Assembly (NCBI RefSeq): GCF_004011695.2 | Contig: NC_082412.1 | Coordinates: forward strand, 1,302,001-1,366,000 | From: Ascochyta rabiei | Lineage: Eukaryota; Ascomycota; Dothideomycetes; Pleosporales; Didymellaceae | Length of the DNA stretch: 64,000 nt | Direction of reading: 5' to 3' | Part shown: one piece after another, positions 31,423 to 41,377 of the stretch | How positions within the stretch are numbered: the stretch's first letter is position 1 | How the letters are laid out: each line of letters starts with the position of its first letter | The notes under the pieces: model-generated | The model's input: only the letters and a program-made list of their open reading frames with translations | Told to the model about the DNA's origin: nothing | Database searches by the model: none | Made by a program: the position numbers and the translations under genes

Positions 31423-34023
31423 CTAAAGAAACATCCTTTCTTCCCTGATGATGTTTGTTGCTGAGAATCCAACAAGAAAGCTATACTCGCCATGTGAAAA
31501 ATCCCAATCCTCCTTCTGCTCGGACCAAATCCTCAAATCATCCATCAGCACTTGCAGCAAAACATCCGTGCTTTGGCCTGCCACGAGGTGAACTTTGACA
31601 AATGCTTTGAGCAGCTTGGGGGGTTCGTTAGCCGCCTCCGGATACGAAACATAGAGTTGAACGACCTCAGACGCACGCACGGCTCCCGTGTTTGTCAACG
31701 TTGTGGAGCAGACGACGTGCGCAGGGCCAGCTGTGGCAGTGGAGTTTGCGAGTTGCACGGTCAGACGGCCCAGTTCGAACGTCGAGTAGGTGAGTCCGTG
31801 CCCGAATGCAAACAGCGGATCGACGCTGTGCTCGTCGTACCACCGGTAGCCAACGTTCAGTCCTTCCTCGTAGGGTACGTGTAGATCTGACGTGATTTGG
31901 ATGGCGTCGTCCAGTGTCTTGGGGAATGTCACTGGCAGTTTGCCGCTGGGGCTGATGTCGCCGAACAGCAGTCTTTCAAGCGCCAGCCCGATTTGCTGGC
32001 CTCCGTACCAGGACTGCATCACGGCATCCACTTGGTCGATCCAGGGCATGAGAATGGCCGAATTGGTGTTGAGAATCACAACCGTCTTCTTTGAGCACTT
32101 GGCGATTCGAGATATGACTGCGTCCTGGTCGCCAGGAAGAGAAAGGCCAATGTTGCTGTCAGCGCCCTCAGAGTGCCTGTCGGACGCGAAGACAATGCTG
32201 AGATCAGCCTTCTCTGCAAGTGAAATTGATTCTTCGTCCCTTGCTTCATTGCCTACATCGACTCCCAGTGTGATCCCATATGCGCCAGTCGACAGAGAGT
32301 AGCCCATGGAATAGTTCAGGGACAGGGACACTTCGTCTCCTGCTCTCAAATCCGCGATTCCTTGAATGGTGTTCCCAAAGTTTGCTTTGGACATGTTCGC
32401 GGTGACTGTTCCATTGACGTAGAGTATGGCATCTCCTTGGCCGGCCAGGGAGAAATGATGCATTCCGCTTGTATTGGCTCTGAAGATGCCTTCATAGACA
32501 CAGGAAAATACTTGGGGCCATGACTCCCAAAGCTCCTCAGGAAAGAAGGCCGCGGTGATGTTGGGTACGAAATCGGTTTGGTTGATAGGTCCGGAGAAGT
32601 CTGTGGTGGTGTAGTACGTCACATTCAGGCCATCGTTGACAAACATGCTGGAAGGTACCGTCGGGAACTCCCCCGTGCCGGGATAGGCATCCGCATAATT
32701 GACTGTCATGTTGCCTTCTTTGCTAGCTCGCCGCTTCAGCGCATCCAAAGGCGACTGCACTACCATTGTCGTATCGATCACAAAACCTCCATGGTTCTCT
32801 GTAACTTGGCTTTGGTTGGTTGCATCTACGCCGAATACGGCGACGTGATTGTATCTCTGCGGCGAGAGAGGTAGCGTATGATCGTCATTCTTCAGAAGAA
32901 CGGATCCGTCCTCGGCCATCTTTTGAGCCAGATCAAGATGTGCTTGAGTTCTTGCCACGGAATCTGCATCTCCGGCCAGTGGATTGTCAACCATTCCAAG
33001 CTTGAACATATATCGCCACACTCTTGCAACCATATCGTCAACGCGCGAGGCTGGTATTGTTCCGTTGTCGACGGCTTCGATCAGAAGGTCTCCGTAGTAG
33101 GCTGGGAATCCGTACGAACTCTCCAGCGAACCTCCGGGCATGCTGATATCTAGACCAGCCATGACTGCACCGACAGTACTGCGCGTGGAAAAATACCAAT
33201 CAGCGACAACGAAGCCGCGAAACCCCCACTCTTGTCTCAATGTGGTGTTGAGGAGCCAGTCATTTTCGCAAGCGAAAAACCCATTCAGCATGTTGTAGGA
33301 GCACATGATAGAAGCGGCATCTGCCTCCTGGATAGATGCCTTGAAAGCGGGCAAGTAGAGCTCATGGAGCACTCGCTTGTCGATGTGAACGTCAACGGCA
33401 TCCCAATCGGGCCCCACCCCGAAACGATTTGTGTCCTGATTGTACCCAGCAAGATGCTTAGGACAGGCTAGAGCTCCTTGACTCTGGACGCCCATGACAC
33501 CCGCTACAGCCATGCGGGAAGTCAACCACGGGTCCTCTGAGAAAGTCTCCGCTGCGCGGGCCCACAGTGGCGACCGGAGGATGTTGATAGTGGGTGACAA
33601 AACGACATTGCGACCTTTCGCCATGTGTTCCCGGGCCAATGCTTGGCCGTAAGCATATTCGAGAGAGGTATTCCACGAAGCAGCGGCAGCAATTGGGGCT
33701 GGGAAGGCGGTCACATTATTCAAGCTGTTTCCAACCCCCGCAGGGCCATCTCCCATGCAGATGGAGGGTACTCCAAGTGTCTCATTACCGGAAATGTGCC
33801 CTATGCATGGGTTGACGCCAGTTCCGTTATCATCGAGCTCAGTATCGCCTTGCACCATGGCATATTTCTGAGTGCTGTTCAGCTGGTCCAAGAACAGCTG
33901 AAGTCGCTGTTCGTTCGGCAGGGTTCGATCAAGCCATGGTCGATCTGCCAAAGTCTGCGATGATGCATGTGCCTGCGTCAAGGTGTAGAGCAAGCCTGTC
34001 CAGATGGAGGCGGAAAAGAGCAT
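31423..34023 (-). CDS. Secreted GH3 beta-glucosidase
   Basis: Single-exon gene, 866 aa from the ATG at 34023. I chose this start because it gives a signal peptide (MLFSASIWTGLLYTLTQAHA) although the frame is open 70 codons further. GH3 N-domain signatures follow: MGDGPAGVGN near residue 91, KHLAGYNQDTNR near 189, and GFVVADWYFS with the nucleophile Asp about 275. The usual Ser before it (SDW) is Ala here. A PA14-like insert lies at roughly 450-570 (NVTYYTTTDFSGP, FSCVYEGIFRANTSG), then the GH3 C-domain and an Fn3-like end (YRWYDEHSVDPLFAFGHGLTYSTFE). Many N-glycosylation sites fit secretion. The enzyme would release glucose from beta-glucosides outside the cell. A TATA box (CTATATAG on the minus strand) lies near 34100-34107. 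Confidence 0.92.
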   Translation of the reverse strand: MLFSASIWTGLLYTLTQAHASSQTLADRPWLDRTLPNEQRLQLFLDQLNSTQKYAMVQGDTELDDNGTGVNPCIGHISGNETLGVPSICMGDGPAGVGNSLNNVTAFPAPIAAAASWNTSLEYAYGQALAREHMAKGRNVVLSPTINILRSPLWARAAETFSEDPWLTSRMAVAGVMGVQSQGALACPKHLAGYNQDTNRFGVGPDWDAVDVHIDKRVLHELYLPAFKASIQEADAASIMCSYNMLNGFFACENDWLLNTTLRQEWGFRGFVVADWYFSTRSTVGAVMAGLDISMPGGSLESSYGFPAYYGDLLIEAVDNGTIPASRVDDMVARVWRYMFKLGMVDNPLAGDADSVARTQAHLDLAQKMAEDGSVLLKNDDHTLPLSPQRYNHVAVFGVDATNQSQVTENHGGFVIDTTMVVQSPLDALKRRASKEGNMTVNYADAYPGTGEFPTVPSSMFVNDGLNVTYYTTTDFSGPINQTDFVPNITAAFFPEELWESWPQVFSCVYEGIFRANTSGMHHFSLAGQGDAILYVNGTVTANMSKANFGNTIQGIADLRAGDEVSLSLNYSMGYSLSTGAYGITLGVDVGNEARDEESISLAEKADLSIVFASDRHSEGADSNIGLSLPGDQDAVISRIAKCSKKTVVILNTNSAILMPWIDQVDAVMQSWYGGQQIGLALERLLFGDISPSGKLPVTFPKTLDDAIQITSDLHVPYEEGLNVGYRWYDEHSVDPLFAFGHGLTYSTFELGRLTVQLANSTATAGPAHVVCSTTLTNTGAVRASEVVQLYVSYPEAANEPPKLLKAFVKVHLVAGQSTDVLLQVLMDDLRIWSEQKEDWDFSHGEYSFLVGFSATNIIREERMFL

Positions 34024-35311
34024 CTCGGAAGAAGACCACCTAGGTATCGTCTTTGGGGTGGATGTGGCAAACTTGCAGATCGTCAGAGATAACTCATCAC
34101 TATATAGCTCAGGTACAGCTTGACTGTGCACAGATGTTAGCTTGGTCGCTCCACAGGTTTTCCCCAAAGATGTGGTGGGAGGCCGATGGAAATGCCAAGA
34201 TGCCGGTATCAAGCCGTTAGTTCCTCCGACCACGGAATCGTTTATCTAGAGTTGCCGGTGCGCATTTCAATCGATCAACGGGTGACGAGATACATTGCTT
34301 CAGTCATACTGGCCATCACGCTGGACAATGAGCGAAGTCGTGGAGAACTGCAGTCGACCTTTCATCAATACAAGTGACTGCTACTTTCAATGAGAGTGGA
34401 AGCCCCACATTGACATTACGGACAATGTCTTGACTCTAAAGTCTATGCCGGAGTACTGATAAGGTCGTCGGGTTGCATTTCCAAGGCACCAGTCTATCTC
34501 TGGCATTAGCGCATACCTAGCTCTGGCAGTGACTTTGAACGCCGGCCCGACCACCACAACCAAGTATCTAGATTTGATGGCTTTGTATCTTCGGAAGCGG
34601 CGAAGGAGGCAGCGCTACCAGATTCATCTTTGATTGTTACCCAAAGCATGCGCTGCAGAGAGCGTGTCGAAAAATGTTATGGATGACCATAGCCCTCTTG
34701 CCGAAAAAGTCTGATCTTGATTCAACTGGTCCCATGCACGGCAGTAGATGTCTCTCATACCTCTATGTGTACTTAAGCGCCAGCATTGTTCTGCTCTTGA
34801 TTGTAGCCTTGACCTTAGTCTTCATAGACCATGGGATGGAAGCAGTAAGGGCCCAAACATCGTGTCAAACCTGCAGAAGACTTTTTTCAACACAGGACGT
34901 TAAACTTATCAATCAATCAATCAATCAAGACTTTTTCCAACACAAAGGTCATGATGTTGGACGAAGTAGGTATAATTGATTACGCCAAAGGTCCTGCATC
35001 TTGCCTAGCTGGGTATAGAAGCCATTGTTGGCCGCAAGCTATCAATGTCTGATCGTGTCAGGGCCCGCGGAGGCCATATCGAAGGGAAGATCTCGCTGGG
35101 AGTTATTATCGTTCGAACGTGCGCGTAGTAATGGAGAGGGGTGGCAAGCAAAACGAGCTGCTGCCCGTGACAAACATGACAAGTTGGAAGGAGGAGAGGG
35201 CCCTGAGCAATAACAGGTAGACGGAGCAATGATAAGCGAATTCAACCATGGTATTGATATCGTGTGCGATTTTGGCTTTGCTAGAGATGGGAACAATTGC
35301 AACACGGGCAT
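34024..35311. other. Intergenic region upstream of GH3
   Basis: Includes the TATA-like sequence for the GH3 gene at 34100-34107 and a short (AATC)n run at about 34911-34928. No gene recognised in the remaining 1.2 kb. Confidence 0.5.
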
Positions 35312-37534
35312 TCAGCTCGGTAACAAAAATACACCCTGACCAATGTTGAATCCAGCGTTAGCAAACATGTGGACCCAGGCTTCGTCGTTTATAAAGCCCA
35401 TATCGAAGGCTGATGCTTCTTCCGATGCAAAATCAATGGTGCCCCGATCATCGCAGGCTGAAGTGGCATCAGGTCTTTGCATATCTTGCGCATAAGTGGG
35501 CGAATAGCGGGGGGCCGCAAGGTCAACGGGTGCGGCAGTCGCGGCGGGTGCGGTGGGTATGTGCGAGCGTGATGTGCGACGTGCCTTGATTGCTTCGTAT
35601 TCAATCAGAGCATTGCGTAAGAACGCTGCTTGCAATGAGCAGCTCGTGCCGGCCGGTGCTCGAAGTGTGGCAAATATTTCTGCTGTATTGCGAATGCTGT
35701 CCAAGGCTGGTAGTTCCATTTCGATCCGGATGTATGCTGGTGCTGAGAGTAAGAGCTAGCTCGGGTTAGCGCATCGGCTCCATAGCAATGACAAGCAGCA
35801 GGCACCTTGATAAGAAATACCGTTGCGTAAGCGATCATGACATGGACGGAGTCTTGCGCAAAGTACACCAGCTGAGATGCCGAAGGTTCAGATACGAGCT
35901 TGAGCATATCCAGTGCGCTCGAGCAGCTGTTCCAAATTGCCTCTGTATCGACGGAAGTCACGATATCCCTCAGTCTAACCGATGCGCGCAGCGAGAAAGT
36001 AAACAAGAGCAGTCGTGCGTAGCTGCCGTAGAATGGGATTAAAAAAGCATGACAATCCTCGCCCTGATCAGAAACTGTCTCGGTCCATCTCTTTTGCCAA
36101 TCAATGATCTGTCGGTCAAGCAAACGCAGCAAAGATCGATACTGCGAGGGTTCGTGGCGTTGATTTTGAGCATATTGTGTCGTCACCATCTCGAAATGGG
36201 TGGAAGTGATAAGGCGGAGCGAAACGAATGCGCAAAGCAACCGGTCGTTGGCCACTTCAAGAGCGTGTAAATGCCACTTACTCACTGATTCCAGATAGCT
36301 GCTCCTTTCGATCATCCAAGGTTTGCCGGTCTGCAGACTTATGCTGTTCACAGGTCACTATCCTTTTACAAGGCCAATGACTTCCATTCCCTACCTTCGA
36401 TCATAGACAAACAATACCAGCCAGGTTCTCTCTATGTTCCTGAAATGCATCGCTTGACGGTCAGACGTATTCTCCGGGGCTCTCATTCCATCATTTCCAA
36501 GATGTTGCCAACCAAGCTCGATGGCCATCCTAATAGCATAACCTACAGATAACCATGCGCGGTTATCGTGGGGATCCTTCCAATATGTTAGGATAAGTAT
36601 TGCTTGTACGGTCTCCGGTGACTTCGAACCACAGCGAAAACTCTCCAGGAAGAGCCCTTCAGCATGAGAAAGTAAAGACTTATGTAGCGAGGGGTGCAAT
36701 AACTTAGCAGCTACCGCCAGGACAGCGGCCAAGAGGAACGATGACGTCTCCCGGACGTACCGGAAGGTATGTAGGGAAGGGTCTAGTTGACTGATAAAAG
36801 GATTAAGGTGCTTCATGAACCCATCGAACAGCGAGGTAGCAACATGAAAGTTGACCAGGCCTTTGTCGATAAGGTCATCGTCTGAGATGCCCTGTATCCT
36901 TTGTTCAGCCGCATGTTCGTGTTCGGTACTTAGCACGTTTTGCAAAGAGAAGTCTCCTCTTGTAGCCTGCCGACTAAGGATATCAGAAGGTCGAAAGCCG
37001 TCGTTTTGCGTCCAGAACTCTTGACCTGAACGTCGCGTTGACTGGGGTCGAGTACGTGGTCTAGAAGTTGGCCTTCGAGCGCCGCGTGCATCTGTCAAGG
37101 CATCCGCATCACCCGCTACAGCAATGTCATGCTCAACATGTTGAGCTAATAAGTTTGATGTCTCTGAGGGTTTAGTAACTGCCTCACCGTTCGCTGATGT
37201 CGTTGCAGCGTTTTCTTGGCCCCTTGAACTGTGGTTCTGCAATCTACAACACACGTCAGCCATTCTATGATCTGGAGGAAGCAGGTTTGACCAACTTGAA
37301 GCCGCGCTTTCGACCGCGCCGATGTCCAAGGAAATCACACTGCAATGACTTCCGCGTACATCTAACACACCGCGTGTCTTGCGCCGTCTTGTGGCACTTC
37401 ATCTTAACCTTGCGACATTGCAGGCAAGCATGTGATCTTGAAGCAAATCAGTCACAGTGAAACTGGATAGTCGACCTGAGGGGAACTCACACGGCTTTCG
37501 AAGGTCGGGGACCAGGTATGTCATCAGCCTCCAT
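35312..37534 (-). CDS. Zn2Cys6 transcription factor with fungal-specific TF domain
   Basis: Exons 37534-37491, 37436-37292, 37236-36395, 36343-35806 and 35755-35312 join in phase; 670 aa starting MEADDIPGPRPSKAVS. Zinc cluster: HACLQCRKVKMKC, then TRCVRCTRKSLQC, that is C-X2-C-X6-C-X8-C-X2-C-X6-C, followed by a basic linker RRGRKRG. The middle domain at about 200-450 has LAAVLAVAAKLLHPSLHKSL, ILILTYWKDPHDNRAWLSVG and IRMAIELGWQHL, typical of the fungal TF middle homology region and reminiscent of PrtT/Leu3-type regulators. The C-terminus has Ala/Pro-rich disorder. It sits next to the secreted GH3 gene on the same strand, so control of carbohydrate or nutrient release is possible but unproven. 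Confidence 0.88.
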
Positions 37535-38097
37535 AACCTCGAATGTATGTATCAGGTGTCATGTGCAGTCTCTGAGATGCTTTAGGTTCGATGGTAAGGT
37601 GTCTTATCAGTGCTGTTTTTACACGCTAACCGCTTTGAGGTCCTGCCCTTCTGACACATAACAGCTTTTTGCACGCAGCCGCCATAGGAAACACCAGCAG
37701 CCATCACGTTCTCCAACTCAATCATTCTCCTCCAATCCTGGTGGTACATGCCGCCATTGTGGGGAAGTGTGTCAAAATGTCGCCGGCGAGTTTGGTATGA
37801 GGCTTTTGCCATGATATGAACATGTCGGAACCTTTGACCCCGCACGAGTATCTCCAACGGGATATAGCACAATCTACAAGTGACCAACCGGTCTCCTTCA
37901 GTTAAGCTGTTGTGATCTTGGCCCACTTCTCTATCGGTCCTGCAGATCGCCGGTGTTCTACTGGGGACTGAGACGCCGGCCACGTGGCACGTGGGCTCTT
38001 CGCTCAACAACCTTTATTTCACAGTAGAAGGGTAAAGCAGCCAAGCAAGTTGGCATCAAACCTACATCACACATCGAGATAATACGCACTTAACAGC
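37535..38097. promoter_or_regulatory. Divergent promoter region with two E-boxes
   Basis: Between the Zn2Cys6 gene and the aldo-keto reductase gene. Two CACGTG motifs sit at 37981-37986 and 37988-37993, about 105 bp before the reductase ATG. These are classic bHLH sites. An open minus-strand frame at 38010-37582 lacks an ATG at its start and is not taken as a gene. Confidence 0.5.
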
Positions 38098-39765
38098 ATG
38101 GCCTTCATACCACTTTCGAAAGCCAAGACGGCACACGTCAACATGATGACAGACACCATCATAGCAAACCTTCCGGCGGACGCGCTTCGAAGCGTGATCA
38201 GAGTCATCTTGACAACGGAGCCATCAGTCACAAGAATTTTCGAGGAACAAACGCGAGTCTACCTCAGAAAAACCTCCAATCAGCCCATTGGTCCGCTGTT
38301 CCAATCGACGGCCGAAGGGATTGCCTCGACATCGAACTTCACAGGAGCCCAGCAGCGCCTACGCTCCGCCATAGGATGTGGGCTAGTTCTCGAGAGCTTC
38401 CAAATACTCAACAAGATTGTAGATGAAATTGTCAACCTGGACGACGGACACACTGTGCCCCGGTCGACTAGAATTGACTGCTGTCTTGCCTCTGTTGACG
38501 GCGATATCGTGCAGGCATTGACTGCGCTCCAAAAGCGCTTGTTGTCCGATAGTGGCAGTAGGGATCTCAATGAAGAGGAGAGGCCAGTGATAGACTCTCT
38601 CTTCAGTTCATTGCTACGGTGTCGCCAAAGATGGCTTGCCTCCGCGCAGGACTTCCCCTTCGAACGAAGCACTGCAGTCTTTACGACTATGCTTGGTCAC
38701 GAGAGTGGTACACAGACAATGACGTATCAGAAAGGTTTCCGTCAAGGCCAGGTCACCGGACGGAAGACATCAACCACCTTGGAGACTTTCAGAATCGGCG
38801 ACATCGAGCTCCCTAAACTGTTCGCGGGTCTCTGGCAGTTATCAAGTCCATCATGGGGCACTGCGTCTCAGACACAGATGTTCGAGCAATTCGTCGAATA
38901 CATTGAAGGCGGCTTCGTTGCGTTCGACATGGCCGACCATTACGGCGACGCTGAGGTTATCTTTGGTCGGCTGCGATCCTCACTGTCTAACCCCAATGCC
39001 GTCTTCGGTGCCACAAAGTACTGCGTATTTCAAAAGATCACCGTGACGCCTGCAAATATTCGCGCCAATGTCACGGAGCGGTGCCAGCGTATGAGCACCG
39101 ACAAGGTCGATCTTCTGCAATTCCATTGGCAAGATTACAATGACCACCAGTACATCGAGGCGCTGCGGCTTCTGCAGCAGGACGAACGAGTTCAAAATCT
39201 GGGGCTCTGCAACTTTGACACAGCGCGGCTCCAAGAAGTCATAGACAACGGCATCGCTGTTGTTACCAACCAAGTTCAATTCTCCCTTATCGATGCAAGA
39301 CCACGATTTAAGATGGGCGAGGTCTGTGCGCGGCACAATGTGAAACTCCTCACATATGGCACTCTTTGTGGAGGCTTTCTTGCTGAGAAGTGGCTCGGCA
39401 AACCTGAGCCACAGCTGTTTGGTCCTGACTCGACACCTTCGCAAAGGAAGTACTTCGAGATGATTCAGACATGGGGCGATTGGGATCTGTTTCAGATCTT
39501 GTTGCAGATTTTGAAGGCTATAGCGAACAAGCACAATGTCTGCATCTCGAACGTCGCTACAAGGTGGGTTCTCGACTTCCCGTATGTGGGTGCAGTCATC
39601 ATTGGCGCGCGTATGGGTGTTAGTGAGCATACAGAAGAAAATCTCAAGACGTACGGATGGAGACTTGACGAGGAAGACCAGAGGAGCATTGGAGAAGTCC
39701 TTGAGAAGAGCAGAAGGGAAGAGGTGTTTAAAGTCATGGGCGATTGCGGCAGTGAGTATCGGTAA
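38098..39765 (+). CDS. Aldo-keto reductase with an extra N-terminal domain
   Basis: Single exon, 555 aa. Residues 1-220 form an alpha-helical region of unknown function (TIIANLPADALRSVIRVILT, TEPSVTRIFEEQTRVYL, LLRCRQRW). From about 230 an aldo-keto reductase barrel follows: VAFDMADHYGDAE with Asp 277 and Tyr 282, Lys 307 in GATKYCV, and His 343 in QFHWQD, completing the catalytic tetrad. Later VTNQVQFSLID and GVSEH fit the NADPH side. The enzyme would reduce a carbonyl with NADPH; substrate unknown. I believe similar two-part proteins occur in other ascomycetes, but cannot check. No signal peptide. Confidence 0.88.
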   Translation: MAFIPLSKAKTAHVNMMTDTIIANLPADALRSVIRVILTTEPSVTRIFEEQTRVYLRKTSNQPIGPLFQSTAEGIASTSNFTGAQQRLRSAIGCGLVLESFQILNKIVDEIVNLDDGHTVPRSTRIDCCLASVDGDIVQALTALQKRLLSDSGSRDLNEEERPVIDSLFSSLLRCRQRWLASAQDFPFERSTAVFTTMLGHESGTQTMTYQKGFRQGQVTGRKTSTTLETFRIGDIELPKLFAGLWQLSSPSWGTASQTQMFEQFVEYIEGGFVAFDMADHYGDAEVIFGRLRSSLSNPNAVFGATKYCVFQKITVTPANIRANVTERCQRMSTDKVDLLQFHWQDYNDHQYIEALRLLQQDERVQNLGLCNFDTARLQEVIDNGIAVVTNQVQFSLIDARPRFKMGEVCARHNVKLLTYGTLCGGFLAEKWLGKPEPQLFGPDSTPSQRKYFEMIQTWGDWDLFQILLQILKAIANKHNVCISNVATRWVLDFPYVGAVIIGARMGVSEHTEENLKTYGWRLDEEDQRSIGEVLEKSRREEVFKVMGDCGSEYR

Positions 39766-40595
39766 TGGACTAACGAAGCAGGATTGTTGGCTTTCTTGAC
39801 TGGCTTGCAAGTTCGGGAGCTCTTTTCGAGCTTTTCCAGGATGGCTGGCAAACTTGAGTGAACGATTTTTTGGTGTTGAGAAATGTTATCCCAACCATTA
39901 TCAGACCCGCCCGTGCGCTTCCTCTTATTGTGCTCGCTCTCTAACTATGACCTTTCCTTGCACCCTACCACACAACAATCGTCGTATGCCCATATCGCTG
40001 CATTTACCTCCTATACGGACGCTTTTCTTATGTTTCGAATTGCCCGCAATGGCCACACGCTCACGAGTTCCTACCTCTATTGCCACAGTTGATGTTACCG
40101 CCAAACATAGGCGCCTATCTCTGCCATCATCTCGGCGCCCATGGTCGGATTGCGAAGCCCCAGCTACCGCGAGCCAGGCTACGGAGCCCCTACATTGTTT
40201 CGAGCCGCATTCTCTTGGAGTCGCATCCAAAGGCAGAGATTGCTATGCTATTGAGGGTAGCGTGGCGGGTGTAGCAACTACAACATATGCCTGAGATAAC
40301 GATGGATATGATGGTAAGGACCATGATACTTTTGATAACACTAATTGGCACGGCCTGATGCGATGTATCAAGCCTCTAGCAAAGCAGCAGTGCGTTAAAT
40401 ACTGAATATTTCGACATTGCCATCGTGTTGTTGAGCGTAACAACTTGTCTACGAACACATACAAGCGAGACAGCTTCAACCCTGCCAAAGCTCCTGAAGA
40501 CTAGTCCCATGTTAATTTATGCGCTGAGCAGAGCAACTTGAACAGATGTACCGACTGTACATCTCGGTCTAAGCTCTTGCTCGTTGTTCCGAAAC
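39766..40595. other. Intergenic stretch
   Basis: Several overlapping small frames on both strands, none with a recognisable protein. Taken as the 3' regions of the two converging genes. Confidence 0.4.
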
Positions 40596-41005
40596 TCAAG
40601 AGTTCCCTTCCAGGCCGACTACCGTGGTATCCCCATGGCTGAAAGTCCGCAACCCAATTCGTATTATCTTGAGCTGAGATTTACAATTTGGATCCGGACA
40701 TGCGATCAATGCATCCGTGGACATCCAATCATGTGCGTGAGTTGGTCGCTGCTTGGAGGCTAGCAGAGGCAGTACTGCCGCTACATTGGAAGTTCATCAG
40801 CCCTAGCATTGTGCAGCATCTGTGTATACGACTCACCTAAGCTGTAGAAACTCATACCCTGACCGTCAGGAAGATGCAGCATCTCACCTTGCACAGTAAA
40901 GTAGTCCCCATTTTTGGCTCCGCACAAGATGCGCTCGCCCGGCGGGCAAATCACCTCCACCCGCAAGTCGTACAATTGGAACGAGTCGTCCTTCTCTGAT
41001 GGCAT
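40596..41005 (-). CDS. Small TIGR04076-like protein, two exons
   Basis: Exon 1 41005-40837 and exon 2 40780-40596, joined over a 56-bp intron in phase 1; 117 aa. The sequence LYDLRVEVICPPGERILCGA, GDYFTVQGEMLHLPDGQGM, FYSLAAVLPLLASKQRP, HAHDWMSTDALIACPDPNC matches the layout of the small TIGR04076-type proteins of fungi and bacteria. Function unknown; the paired cysteines (CPDPNC) suggest metal binding or redox. The family call is from memory. Confidence 0.65.
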
Positions 41006-41377
41006 TTTTGTTGACTTTGACAATTGAATGTTTTGAAAAGGATGGCACGCTTATCTCGTGTCCTTTTGCACTCAATTGTCCCAATGACTCGCTCGAAGTG
41101 CGTGGTGGGTCTACCGGCGTTCTAGCAGGGCCGGTGTCACCGGCATCCTATGACACTCCAGCTTATCGCCGTTCCTAGGCCCCCTGCACCCATCAGACTG
41201 GGGAAACCCGCTATCAGTGACTAACGCAGGAATCACGCGTAGCATGCCGAACTGACAAGCGATATAAGCATCCTGTTTCGGCTAAATCATTCACCTGAAG
41301 TAAAGGCTGGTCTTCTTACATCAAGCGGAACATTCATCATACCCACTCTTATTGCAATCCGGGCTTTGCTATCCACA
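41006..41377. other. Divergent promoter region
   Basis: Between the TIGR04076-like gene and the permease gene. No motif I can assign. Confidence 0.4.

Noticed and set aside
37582..38010. Minus-strand frame of 142 codons between the Zn2Cys6 and aldo-keto reductase genes
   Set aside because: It has no ATG at its start, no recognisable domain, and it covers the probable promoter of the reductase gene including both E-boxes.
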